DNA of 64,000 nucleotides, taken from contig JAQYLT010000082.1 of the NCBI GenBank assembly GCA_028719885.1, positions 1 through 64,000 on the forward strand. The letters run 5' to 3'. Shown piece by piece: positions 1-9,474 of this stretch. The notes under the pieces are model-generated. The model ran no database searches. It was not told the DNA's origin and worked only from the letters and a program-made list of their open reading frames with translations. Numbering within the stretch: the stretch's first letter is position 1; every line of letters starts with the position of its first letter. Origin of the DNA: Bacillota bacterium. Lineage in GTDB: Bacteria; Bacillota; Clostridia; Oscillospirales; Oscillospiraceae. Made by a program: the position numbers and the translations under genes.

Positions 1-71
1 TCCTTATTGCTTTTGCGTGCCCGTTCAATCTCACTGATTTGTTCTTCGCTAAATTTATATCTGGAAGCCAT
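1..71 (-). CDS. N-terminus of a truncated CDS (MASRYKFSEEQISEIERARKSNK...), possibly IS630-type transposase/HTH protein
   Basis: Reverse complement of 1-71 is an open frame starting ATG; resembles from memory the N-terminus of IS630-family HTH orfs; truncated by window edge. Confidence 0.35.
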   Translation of the reverse strand, partial: MASRYKFSEEQISEIERARKSNK

Positions 72-263
72 ATTTATCACCCAGATATACTATACCACAT
101 CGTTGCAAATATTTAAACTGTTTTATTAAGATTTAGTATTAAATCTTCGGATTGCCAATGTGAAAAGGGCCCCCGCCCCTTTATTGTTGGATGTTTTTCT
201 GATCGGTACGTTATCGCGGCGGCGGGGGCACGCCACCCGCCCTCCGGTACGCACTTTACGCAG

Positions 264-303
264 CCATCGTAGGGGCCGATGTGGGCATCGGCCCCTACGA
301 TGG
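264..303. repeat. Perfect 17-bp inverted repeat with 6-nt loop (CCATCGTAGGGGCCGAT-GTGGGC-ATCGGCCCCTACGATGG)
   Basis: Read directly; contains GTAGGGG motif similar to the GTAGGG edge of the dispersed palindromes. Confidence 0.85.
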
Positions 304-334
304 CGTTGGTTAAATAAACGCCCCTTTTGCCGCG

Positions 335-772
335 TTACAATATGGTCCCCAGCCAATAGATCAGGCCATAAATTACGCTGGCGCTGAGGCCATACACAAT
401 TACCGGCCCGGCGATGGTGAACATCTTTGCCCCCACTCCCAGGATGAAGCCCTCGGTCTGGAATTCCACCGCCGGGGCCGCCACCGCATTGGCAAAGCCC
501 ATGATGGGCACCAGGGTTCCCGCCCCGGCATATTTGGCAATGTCGTCGTAGACACTCAGGCCGGTGAGCAGCGCCGACAGGCCCACCAGGCTGATGGAGA
601 CCCAGGCGGCGGCATCCTGCTTGGAAAGCCCCATTCCTGTGTAGCGGTTCATTAAAAACTGACCCAGCACGCAGATGAGCCCCCCCGCGGCAAAGGCATA
701 GGCGCAGTCCTTCAGCAGCGGCGAATTGGGGCTCATTTCTTTCACCAAACGGCTGTATTGCTTGTCTGTCAT
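335..772 (-). CDS. spoVAC: Stage V sporulation protein AC
   Basis: MTDKQYSRLVKEMSPNSPLLKDCAYAFAAGGLICVLGQ...GVGAKMFTIAGPVIVYG; SpoVAC-type sequence; RBS upstream. Confidence 0.85.
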   Translation of the reverse strand: MTDKQYSRLVKEMSPNSPLLKDCAYAFAAGGLICVLGQFLMNRYTGMGLSKQDAAAWVSISLVGLSALLTGLSVYDDIAKYAGAGTLVPIMGFANAVAAPAVEFQTEGFILGVGAKMFTIAGPVIVYGLSASVIYGLIYWLGTIL

Positions 773-879
773 ATGCATCCCTCCTGAAAAAAGCATAACC
801 ATTTTTACGGAAATTGACACATCCCATTTCATCATACATCCTACAAAATCCGCCGGGATAATTTGTTTTATCTGTGTGA

Positions 880-908
880 TTGCCAAGAGAAACAGTTTAT
901 GATAGAAT
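880..908 (+). promoter_or_regulatory. Candidate sigma-A promoter (TTGCCA-17 nt-TAGAAT) upstream of uxuA
   Basis: Motif and 17-nt spacing read directly. Confidence 0.5.
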
Positions 909-984
909 GTAAGAGAAATATTATGCCTATCCGGGCACTGTCCGGCAGGAATGGTATTTGATTCACAAATGGAGGGAAAAACAT

Positions 985-2079
985 ATGCCTATGAAAATGG
1001 GTTGGCGTTGGTACGGCCAGGGGAATGACCCGGTCAGCCTTGCCGACATTAAGCAGATTCCCGGCGTGACCAGCATCGTCTGGGCCCTGCATCACAAGAT
1101 GCCCGGCGAAATCTGGGAGGAAGCAGAAATCAAAGAGGTTGTTGACCAGATTCACGAATACGGCTTCGATGCCGAGGTGGTGGAATCCGTCAACGTTCAC
1201 GATGACATCAAGATCGGCCTGCCCAGCCGGGACGCGCTAATCGAAAACTACAAGGTCTGCATCCGCAACCTGGCAAAATACGGCGTAAAGGTGATCTGCT
1301 ACAACTTTATGCCCGTGTTCGACTGGACCCGCACCGACCTGTTCCACCCCATTGGTGACGGCTCCACCGCCCTGTTCTATCAGAAGGACATGATCAAGGA
1401 CGACTACAAGGCCATGGCCGAGTACATCATGAGCTTCACCGAAAAGTACAACATGACCTTCCCCGGCTGGGAGCCGGAGCGGATGGCGAAATTGGACGAG
1501 CTGTTCAAGGCCTACGCCCCTGTCACCAAGGAGAAGCTGTGGGAGAACCTGTTCTACTTCCTCCGGGCCATCATGCCCACCTGCGAGGAGTGCGACGTGA
1601 AAATGGCCATCCACATGGACGATCCCCCCTGGGACATCTTCGGCCTGCCCCGTCTGATGGTGGACGAGGCCGCCTGCGAGAAGCTGCTGACCAGCGTGGA
1701 CAGCCCCTACAACTGCCTGACCCTGTGCACCGGCTCTCTCAACGCCAACCCCAACAACAACTGCGCTGACATCATCCGCAAGCACCACGCCCGGATCGCC
1801 TTTGCCCACATCCGCAACATCCATCACTTTGACAACGGCGACTTCAGCGAGGCTGCCCACCGGGATTGCTGCGGCGAGACCGGCATCATCGAAATCCTCC
1901 GGGCCTATCACGACAACGGCTGGGAGGGCTACATCCGTCCCGACCACGGCCGCCAGCTGTGGGAGGAGGGCCCCGGCTCCTGCCGCCCCGGCTACGGCAA
2001 GTACGACCGTGCCCTGGGCATCCAGTATATGCTGGGCGTCTGGGATCTGCTGGACCGTCTGGCAGAGGAAAAGAAGTAA
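985..2079 (+). CDS. uxuA: Mannonate dehydratase
   Basis: MKMGWRWYGQGNDPVSLADIKQIPGVTSIVWALHH; UxuA family. Confidence 0.92.
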   Translation: MPMKMGWRWYGQGNDPVSLADIKQIPGVTSIVWALHHKMPGEIWEEAEIKEVVDQIHEYGFDAEVVESVNVHDDIKIGLPSRDALIENYKVCIRNLAKYGVKVICYNFMPVFDWTRTDLFHPIGDGSTALFYQKDMIKDDYKAMAEYIMSFTEKYNMTFPGWEPERMAKLDELFKAYAPVTKEKLWENLFYFLRAIMPTCEECDVKMAIHMDDPPWDIFGLPRLMVDEAACEKLLTSVDSPYNCLTLCTGSLNANPNNNCADIIRKHHARIAFAHIRNIHHFDNGDFSEAAHRDCCGETGIIEILRAYHDNGWEGYIRPDHGRQLWEEGPGSCRPGYGKYDRALGIQYMLGVWDLLDRLAEEKK

Positions 2080-2097
2080 TTTTGGAGGAACCATTCC

Positions 2098-3678
2098 ATG
2101 AAGCTGTCTGAAATTAAAAACGGTATTTCCCCCGAGTGGGCACAAAAGGGCTATCAAATGCCCACCTTCGATATTCAGGCTGTCCGGGAAAAGACCCACA
2201 AGGAGCCCACCTGGGTCCACTTCGGCGCGGGCAATATCTTCCGGGCCTTCCCCGCCGCCATCCTGAACGAGGCGCTGAACTCCGGCAAATACGACCGGGG
2301 CGTGATCGTGGCCGAGAGCTTTGACTACGAAATCATCGACAAGGCCTACCAACCCTACGACAACCTGTCCCTGCTGGTCTCTCTGAAATCCACCGGCACC
2401 ATTGAGAAAAAGGTCATCGCCTCCGTCACCGAGAGCCTGAAGGCCGACTACCAGTTTGCCGACTGGGCCCGGCTGGTGGAGATTTTCCGCAATCCCTCCC
2501 TGCAGATGATCTCCTTTACCATCACCGAAAAGGGCTACAGCGTCAACCCTGCCGACCTGGAGCGGGGACTGACCCCCGTGCTGGCCATGGGCAAGGTGGC
2601 CGCTCTGCTGCTGGAGCGGTACAACGCGGGTCAGCTGCCCCTGACGGTGCAGTCCATGGACAACTGCTCCCACAACGGCGACAAGGTGAAGGCCGGTGTG
2701 ATGCAGTATGTGAAGAAGTGGGTGGCCGACGGTCTGGCCCCCGCCGGATTCGAGGCCTATGTGCTGGACGGCACCAAGGTCACCTTCCCCTGGTCCATGA
2801 TCGACAAGATCACCCCCCGGCCCCACGAAAAGGTCCAGGCCATGCTGGCCGCCGACGGCTTTGAGGACAACTACACCCTCCAGACCGAGAAGCACACCTT
2901 CACCGCCCCCTTTGTCAACGCCGAGGAGACTGAGTATCTGGTCATTGAGGATAACTACACCAATGGCCGTCCTCCCCTGGAGCTGGGCGGTGTGATGTAC
3001 ACCGACCGGAAGACCGTGGACATGGTGGAGACCATGAAAGTCACCACCTGCCTGAATCCCCTGCATACCGCCATGTCCATCTATGGCTGCATGCTGGGCT
3101 ACACCCTGATTTCCGCCGAGATGGCCGATCACGACATCCGCAGCTTCATTCAGAAGCTGGGCTACATCGAGGCCATGCCCGTGGTCACCGATCCCGGTGT
3201 ACTGAATCCCTATGAGTTCATCGGTGCGGTGCTGAACCGCCGGCTGCCCAACCCCTTTATGCCCGACGCCCCTCAGCGTATTGCCATGGACACCAGCCAG
3301 AAGCTGGCCATCCGCTTTGGCGAAACCCTGAAAAAGTATCAGGAGCGGGGTCTGGACAAGTCCAACCTGGTGCTCATTCCCCTGGTGCTGGCCGGTTATG
3401 CCCGCTACCTGCGGGGCATTGACGACAGCGGCAATCCCTTTGAGCCCTCTCCCGATCCCCTGCTTGCCGAGCTACAGCCCATCGTTGCAGGTCTGGAAGT
3501 GAAAGAGGGAGAGCAGGACTTCTCCTGCCTGAAAAAGCTCTACGCCCGCACCGATGTGTTCGGCGTGGATGTGTACGCCATGGGCCTGGGCGAGCAGATC
3601 GAGGGCATGGTCAAGGAGCTCTATGCCGGTCCCGGCGCCGTCCGCAAAACCCTGCACAAATACGTGGAGGCCCGCTGA
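2098..3678 (+). CDS. uxuB: Mannitol dehydrogenase family protein, probable D-mannonate oxidoreductase (fructuronate reductase)
   Basis: Sequence type (HFGAGNIFRAF..., DKITPRP) and position after uxuA. Confidence 0.8.
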   Translation: MKLSEIKNGISPEWAQKGYQMPTFDIQAVREKTHKEPTWVHFGAGNIFRAFPAAILNEALNSGKYDRGVIVAESFDYEIIDKAYQPYDNLSLLVSLKSTGTIEKKVIASVTESLKADYQFADWARLVEIFRNPSLQMISFTITEKGYSVNPADLERGLTPVLAMGKVAALLLERYNAGQLPLTVQSMDNCSHNGDKVKAGVMQYVKKWVADGLAPAGFEAYVLDGTKVTFPWSMIDKITPRPHEKVQAMLAADGFEDNYTLQTEKHTFTAPFVNAEETEYLVIEDNYTNGRPPLELGGVMYTDRKTVDMVETMKVTTCLNPLHTAMSIYGCMLGYTLISAEMADHDIRSFIQKLGYIEAMPVVTDPGVLNPYEFIGAVLNRRLPNPFMPDAPQRIAMDTSQKLAIRFGETLKKYQERGLDKSNLVLIPLVLAGYARYLRGIDDSGNPFEPSPDPLLAELQPIVAGLEVKEGEQDFSCLKKLYARTDVFGVDVYAMGLGEQIEGMVKELYAGPGAVRKTLHKYVEAR

Positions 3679-3710
3679 ATTTCAGCGCAGCAGAATAAGG
3701 AGTGTCAGTT

Positions 3711-5252
3711 ATGCCAAAATGGCTGGATAACGCCGTTTTCTACGAAATCTATCCCCAGTCCTTTCTGGACACCAACGCCGACGGCATCGGTGATTTCCAG
3801 GGCATCATCAACAAGCTGGATTACATCCGGAATTTGGGCTTCAATGCCCTGTGGATCAATCCCTGCTTCCTCTCCCCCTTTGGGGATGCCGGATACGATG
3901 TGGCGGATTACTACACCGTCGCCCCCCGCTACGGCACCAATGAGGACCTGAAGCGCCTCTTTGCCGAGGCCCACAAGCGTGGAATCCATGTGCTGCTGGA
4001 CCTGGTGCCGGGCCACACCTCCGTGGAGCATCCCTGGTTCCGGGAGTCCATGAAGCCGGAGCGGAACGAGTATTCCGATCGCTATGTGTGGACCGACTCT
4101 GTGTGGGAAGCGCCGGAGAATATGGGCTGCCTGCGGGCACTTTCTCAGCGGGACGGCTCCTGTGCCGTGAATTTCTTCACCTGCCAGCCCGCCCTGAACT
4201 ACGGCTACTACAACCGCACCCGGCCCTGGCAGCAGTCCCCGGAGGACGAGGGCCCCAGAGCCACCCTGGAAGCCATGATGGATGTGATGCGCTTCTGGCT
4301 CACCATGGGCTGTGACGGCTTCCGGGTGGACATGGCCATGAGCCTGGTGAAAAACGACCCCGACGGACGGGGCACCATCGCCCTGTGGCAGAAGGTGTTC
4401 AACGTTCTGGAGCAGGAATTCCCGGAGGCTGCCATGGTCTCCGAGTGGGGCGAGCCGGAAAAATCCCTGCAGGGCGGCTTCCACATGGACTTTTTGCTCC
4501 ACTTCGGCCCCTCTCACTACAATGACCTGTTCCGCTGCCAGGAGCCCTATTTCTCCGACCGGGGCCTGGGCGACGCCTCCAAGTTTGTGGAGCGGTACCT
4601 GGAGAGCCGGGAGAAAGCGGGCAAGGATGGCCTGATCTGCATTCCCTCCGGCAACCACGACATGACCCGCCTGGCAAAGCATGTGGAGGGGGAGGAAAAG
4701 AAGCTGGCCTTCACGTTCCTGCTCACCATGCCCGGTGCGCCCTTTGTCTACTATGGCGACGAGATCGGCATGCGCTATGTGGAAAATCTCACCAGTGTAG
4801 AGGGCGGCTATGAGCGTACCGGCGCCCGGAGCCCTATGCAGTGGGATTCCTGCGTCAATGCCGGCTTCAGCGCCGCTCCCAAGGAGAAGCTCTACATCCA
4901 GCAGGACCCGGCAGCCGACCGGCCCACGGTGGCGCAGCAGCTTCCCGACCCGGACTCCCTGCTGAATTTTGTGAAGCAGTTGACCCAGCTGCGTCAGGCC
5001 CATCCCGCGCTGCAAAACCGGGGCGGCATCCATTTCGTCAGCAACGGCGCCCCCAAGCAGGCCCTGGCCTACGAACGGGAGCAGGCTGGGGAAAAGCTGC
5101 TGGTGGCCATGAATCCTTTCCGGGAGGCGGTGGCGTTCCCCTATTCCGGCAAACTGGGAGAAGCCCTTTTCACCTTTGGCGGTGCAGCTTCTCAGAAGGG
5201 CGAAGCTGTCCAGCTTCCGCCGGTGAGCGCGGTGATCTACCGGCTTGATTGA
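3711..5252 (+). CDS. GH13 family alpha-amylase/alpha-glucosidase
   Basis: FYEIYPQSFLDTNADGIGDFQGI, GFRVDMAMSL, SGNHDMTR motifs. Confidence 0.9.
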   Translation: MPKWLDNAVFYEIYPQSFLDTNADGIGDFQGIINKLDYIRNLGFNALWINPCFLSPFGDAGYDVADYYTVAPRYGTNEDLKRLFAEAHKRGIHVLLDLVPGHTSVEHPWFRESMKPERNEYSDRYVWTDSVWEAPENMGCLRALSQRDGSCAVNFFTCQPALNYGYYNRTRPWQQSPEDEGPRATLEAMMDVMRFWLTMGCDGFRVDMAMSLVKNDPDGRGTIALWQKVFNVLEQEFPEAAMVSEWGEPEKSLQGGFHMDFLLHFGPSHYNDLFRCQEPYFSDRGLGDASKFVERYLESREKAGKDGLICIPSGNHDMTRLAKHVEGEEKKLAFTFLLTMPGAPFVYYGDEIGMRYVENLTSVEGGYERTGARSPMQWDSCVNAGFSAAPKEKLYIQQDPAADRPTVAQQLPDPDSLLNFVKQLTQLRQAHPALQNRGGIHFVSNGAPKQALAYEREQAGEKLLVAMNPFREAVAFPYSGKLGEALFTFGGAASQKGEAVQLPPVSAVIYRLD

Positions 5253-5292
5253 CAGGGTAATCCCCGTCTTTCCTCCAATTTCCTTAAACAGC

Positions 5293-5328
5293 AAATCCTC
5301 CGTATGGCTGCGATCATACGGAGGATTT
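5293..5328. terminator. Hairpin terminator (AAATCCTCCGTATG...CATACGGAGGATTT)
   Basis: Perfect inverted repeat between convergent genes. Confidence 0.75.
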
Positions 5329-5350
5329 ATTGCATTAAAATCTGATCACA

Positions 5351-5815
5351 CTACTCGTTGATGCCGTTTTTCTTGATGCAGTCATTCATTTCCTTGATTC
5401 TGCTTTTCCACGCATGATACTGCATCAGCCAGACAATCAGAAAGATTGCAAAAAAGATGCCGATATAGGAAAGAATTCCCCCCACGGAGTGCTTCATCCA
5501 GTTTGTGACATAAGCAATGGGCAGCATCACGATACAGGCAACAGAAAAGTAGATTCCACTCTGTTTGGCGAGGCTCCAGGCATCTATTTCCCAGATGACG
5601 GAAGCCATTGCAAAGCCGGTTCCCATGATGCCGCAAAGAACCGTTTGAACAATCACAGCATTGAGCTCGTTTCCCATTGCTTCCATCAGTTCCAGTGTTA
5701 CTGGATAGAAGGAGCCATCCCCGACACAGACGGAAATCATGATTGTAATGACAAAGCCAATGGCAATCCCAAGAGGAAAGCCCAAAAGGCCTCGTTGAAT
5801 TAGTTTCTTTTTCAT
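5351..5815 (-). CDS. DUF3021-type membrane protein
   Basis: Four predicted TM segments; pairs with LytTR gene as typical for DUF3021. Confidence 0.7.
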   Translation of the reverse strand: MKKKLIQRGLLGFPLGIAIGFVITIMISVCVGDGSFYPVTLELMEAMGNELNAVIVQTVLCGIMGTGFAMASVIWEIDAWSLAKQSGIYFSVACIVMLPIAYVTNWMKHSVGGILSYIGIFFAIFLIVWLMQYHAWKSRIKEMNDCIKKNGINE

Positions 5816-5825
5816 GTTTATCACC

Positions 5826-6266
5826 TCATATTCCAAGAATTTGCTTGATTTTGGCCACATATCGCCTTGAAACATATGTAACCGTTCCGTTGGAAAGCAT
5901 CACACAAATTGTTCCTGAAAAGCTCAGATCAAACCCTTTTACCTTTTTCAGATTGATGATCTCAGAGTTTGAAATTCGCACAAAGCAGTGTCTGTCAAGG
6001 CGCTGCTCCAGCTCATACAAGCGGAGCCGGAGCTGGTATTCACCGCGATTTGTCTGGGCAAAAACCTTGCTGTTTGACGCATAAACCCGAAAGAGGCTGT
6101 CTGGCTCCAGCACCTCAACAATGTCGTCTCTAAACCCTGCAATCGTTTGTCCCCGTTCCTCTGAGAGTCTTTTCAGGATTTCGCTGACCTCTTCCGTCAT
6201 TCTGTCTGTGATGACAACGATCCTTGGTTCTTTGCATTTTTCGTCGATTTTGATTTCAATTTGCAT
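5826..6266 (-). CDS. LytTR-domain DNA-binding transcriptional regulator
   Basis: C-terminal ...YELEQRLDRHCFVRISNSEIINLKKVKGFDLSFSGTICVMLSNGTVTYVSRRYVAKIKQILG. Confidence 0.85.
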   Translation of the reverse strand: MQIEIKIDEKCKEPRIVVITDRMTEEVSEILKRLSEERGQTIAGFRDDIVEVLEPDSLFRVYASNSKVFAQTNRGEYQLRLRLYELEQRLDRHCFVRISNSEIINLKKVKGFDLSFSGTICVMLSNGTVTYVSRRYVAKIKQILGI

Positions 6267-6408
6267 TGATTTCCTACCTCCTTTCCACGGTGACAGTATA
6301 ATCGAACAGGAAGTGGATTTCCACAAATTCCAAACAGATGGTTCTGTGGGAATCATAAGTGGTAAAAACCGTTTAAAAAATCCGCACCCACCCCGGGTGC
6401 GGATTATG

Positions 6409-6786
6409 CTATGCTCTATGATCGATGACCCACTGAAGAAGTTCTTCATATCCCATGCTGCCATCTGCAACGGACAAGCCAACGGATACAATTTCATCAT
6501 CTGTACAACAAAGCCGAATGCCGTTCATTTCAAGGAAAGACATCATTACATAGATGCCAATTCGCTTATTGCCATCTACAAAGGCATGATTTGATATGAG
6601 AGCAAACCCCAGGCGGGCACCTTTCTCCTCTTTGGATGGGTAGAATTCCCTGTCGCCGAACCCGGCGAATGCGCTTTCCAGCGCAGAGTCCAGCAGCGCA
6701 TCATCTCTTACGCCCACGCTGCCGCCAGTGGCCTCCGCAAGTATTTGATGAAGCAGCAAAACCTTATCTTTTGAAAACCGTATCAT
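6409..6786 (-). CDS. doc: Doc-type toxin (Fic/DOC, death-on-curing)
   Basis: HAFVDGNKR motif; 4-bp overlap with antitoxin gene. Confidence 0.85.
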   Translation of the reverse strand: MIRFSKDKVLLLHQILAEATGGSVGVRDDALLDSALESAFAGFGDREFYPSKEEKGARLGFALISNHAFVDGNKRIGIYVMMSFLEMNGIRLCCTDDEIVSVGLSVADGSMGYEELLQWVIDHRA

Positions 6787-7052
6787 TTTGCCAATTCCTC
6801 AAAAGCCGCCCTGTGCTCCCGCAGGATGCGAGCGGCCACGAATTCCAGTTTTTCATCCTCGGTCATTTCGATCTGGGGTTCGGTGTCCAGATCAATAACC
6901 AAAAGCTTGGGACGATTATTCCTGAACACCACCACATGTCCCTTTTTCTCCGCCATGCGGGCGACCTTGGAGAAATTTTGATTTGCTTCTGTGGCAGATA
7001 CAATCGCATTGGAATCAATGGTCATTTTCATCACCTCAGAAATATGATACAT
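6783..7052 (-). CDS. Phd/YefM family antitoxin
   Basis: SATEANQNFSKVARMAEKKGHVVVFRNNRPKLLVID; upstream of doc. Confidence 0.85.
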   Translation of the reverse strand: MYHISEVMKMTIDSNAIVSATEANQNFSKVARMAEKKGHVVVFRNNRPKLLVIDLDTEPQIEMTEDEKLEFVAARILREHRAAFEELAK

Positions 7053-7076
7053 GATTTCTAGGTAAAAATCAACCTA

Positions 7077-8432
7077 TTATTTTCTCCTTGTTTTCAGGAC
7101 ATGCATCCCCATTCCGATGGCAAAGCCGATGAGCGCGGGGACGATCCAGCCCATGCCCAAGCCATACAGGGGGACGAACCGTCCGGCGAACTGGGTAATG
7201 CCTGCCAGGAGGCGGCTGCCCGGGATCATGCCGGAGAGGGTGCCCAGAAAATCCAATGCGGCGGCCACCAGCGTAAAGGCGGTGGTGGAGGCATAGACGG
7301 CGGGGTCCTTTCCGAACCATTTCTCCGTCAGCGCCAGCAGAATCAGGGTAATGGCCAGGGGGTACACAAACATCAGCACCGGAACGCACCAGGCGACGAT
7401 GGTGCTCAGGCCGAAATTGGCAATGCCAAAGGCAATCAGGCAAAACGCCCCGGCCCAAAAAGCATATCCCGGCCCCTTGGGGAACATCTGCACGAATGCC
7501 TCGGAGCAGCTGGTCACCAGGCCAATGGCGGTTTTCAGGCAGGCAAAGGTGACAATGGCAGCGGTGAGGATGGCGCCGGCGGAGTGAAAATAGTATTTTG
7601 CGATCACGCCCAGCACCTGACCGCCGTCGGTGCAGCTTTCGCAGATGGGGGCGCTCTGGGCGGTAATCAGGGTGATGAAAAAGTAGATGATGCCCATAAA
7701 CAGGCAGCTGAACACTCCGGCCTTGGCCGTATTCACCGCCACCCGTCCCGGCTCCTGAACGCCATGGCTTCGCACCACCTGAATCACCACAATGCCAAAG
7801 GCCAGACCGGCCAGGGCATCCAGGGTATTGTACCCCTCCAGGAAGCCGCTGAAGAAAGCGCTGCCGCCGGTGGCATAGCTCTCAGCCGGAGTCACCTGGG
7901 AAATGGATGTAATGGGCTTTGCCAGCGCCGCAATCACCAGGGCAAACAGGAACACCAAAAACACCGGATTCAGAATTTTCCCAATCCAGGTCATGATCCC
8001 ACTGGGTTTCAGAGAGAAAAACAGCACCACCACAAAGAATGCAAAGGAAAACAGGGCAAGATACAGCTTCCCGTTTCCGCCGCCAAGCAGTCCGGCAGCT
8101 CCCACGGAAAAGGAGGTGCTGGCGCAGCGGGGAATGGCAAACAGGGGTCCAATGGTGAGGTACAGCAGGGTGCAGAAGAACACACTGTATTTCTTGCCGA
8201 CCTTATTGGCCAGGGCCACCACACCCTCGCTGCGGCTTAAGCCCAGGGCCACCACTGCCAGCATGGGAATGCCCACGGCGGTGATAAACACACCGAAAAA
8301 CGCGCTCCAGAGGTTTCCTCCCGCCTCAATACCCAGCATGGCGGGAAAAATCAGATTTCCGGCGCCGAAGAACATGCCGAAAAGCATACTGGTGATGGTG
8401 ACGGTTTCCTTGAAGGTGAGGTTTCGCTTCAT
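7077..8432 (-). CDS. brnQ: Branched-chain amino acid transport system II carrier protein
   Basis: MLFGMFFGAGNLIFPAMLG; 12 TM-like; BrnQ family. Confidence 0.9.
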   Translation of the reverse strand: MKRNLTFKETVTITSMLFGMFFGAGNLIFPAMLGIEAGGNLWSAFFGVFITAVGIPMLAVVALGLSRSEGVVALANKVGKKYSVFFCTLLYLTIGPLFAIPRCASTSFSVGAAGLLGGGNGKLYLALFSFAFFVVVLFFSLKPSGIMTWIGKILNPVFLVFLFALVIAALAKPITSISQVTPAESYATGGSAFFSGFLEGYNTLDALAGLAFGIVVIQVVRSHGVQEPGRVAVNTAKAGVFSCLFMGIIYFFITLITAQSAPICESCTDGGQVLGVIAKYYFHSAGAILTAAIVTFACLKTAIGLVTSCSEAFVQMFPKGPGYAFWAGAFCLIAFGIANFGLSTIVAWCVPVLMFVYPLAITLILLALTEKWFGKDPAVYASTTAFTLVAAALDFLGTLSGMIPGSRLLAGITQFAGRFVPLYGLGMGWIVPALIGFAIGMGMHVLKTRRK

Positions 8433-8645
8433 GGGGAATCATCCTTTCCGCTTTGAATAATGCTATCTTACCCCATTGAAGACGGCAATTCAAACGAAGC
8501 AGCGTTTCTTAAAAAGAAATTTTTCTTAAGAATAGTTTCTTTATAATAGACTTTTCTTCTGAATTGGATTATACTGGAGCCAAGAACCCAAAAGAAGAAA
8601 CAAAAGAAGAGAAAAGTTGATTTTAAAGAAACAGGAGGCTCTGCC

Positions 8646-9353
8646 ATGGGAGAAATCAGCCGGGAGATCGGCCACCGAATCCGCAATTTTCGAAAGTCCC
8701 GCCATATGACGCTGGAGGAATTGTCCGCCATCGTGTGCAAAAACAAATCCACCCTGTCCAAATATGAAACCGGAGAGATCGTGCTGGACATTGAAACCAT
8801 CTACGAGATTGCCAAAGCTCTGGGCATCCATGTGGAGCAGCTGTTATACTGCACCCCCGACCGGGTGAGCATCCAGTCCTCCGGCCCCAAGCCCGCCTTT
8901 TTTAACGGCCTGTCCCAGTTCTATTCCTACTACTACGACGGCCGCTACAACCGAATCATGCGATGCGTGTTTGATGTGCTGCTGCAATCGGAGGACAGCC
9001 GGTATAAAATCATGATGTATGCCAATTTCCAGGACTACAAAAGCTATCAGAACTGTGAAACAACCTACTGGGGCTACATGGAGCACTACGACGCCATCAC
9101 CAATGTGATTCTCACCAACCAGGATTCCCCCATGGAAAAGGCCCACGGTCAGATTCTGGCCACCTACATGAATTCCGACACCAAATGGGGGCTCTTTACC
9201 GGATTGTCCGCCCGACCCATGATGCCGGTGGCCCTGAAAATGCTGTTCTCCAAAAAACGACTGCCGGAGGACGAGGCCCTGCTGCAAATGCTCAAAGTGA
9301 CCAAGGAGGACATCCGGCTGATGAAGCTGTACAACATGATGACGGTGATGTAA
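8646..9353 (+). CDS. XRE-family helix-turn-helix transcriptional regulator
   Basis: N-terminal HTH: IGHRIRNFRKSRHMTLEELSAIVCKNKSTLSKYETG. Confidence 0.85.
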   Translation: MGEISREIGHRIRNFRKSRHMTLEELSAIVCKNKSTLSKYETGEIVLDIETIYEIAKALGIHVEQLLYCTPDRVSIQSSGPKPAFFNGLSQFYSYYYDGRYNRIMRCVFDVLLQSEDSRYKIMMYANFQDYKSYQNCETTYWGYMEHYDAITNVILTNQDSPMEKAHGQILATYMNSDTKWGLFTGLSARPMMPVALKMLFSKKRLPEDEALLQMLKVTKEDIRLMKLYNMMTVM

Positions 9354-9474
9354 AAGCACGATTTTGGAGGAACAAAAATGTGAATTTTCTTCTATAGAAT
9401 ATTATTTTTGTTGCTTTTATCGGAAGAATATGGCATAATGTATTGGATATACCTATTGAAAGGATGTGATGCTC

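Noticed and set aside
126-839. 237-aa minus-strand ORF overlapping spoVAC
   Set aside because: Alternate frame of spoVAC; the other frame has the conserved SpoVAC sequence and RBS
1237-3132. 631-aa minus-strand ORF antisense to uxuA/uxuB
   Set aside because: Spans two real genes on the other strand; shadow ORF
8646-9353. Prophage repressor
   Set aside because: XRE HTH present but no phage genes nearby; housekeeping neighbours on both sides
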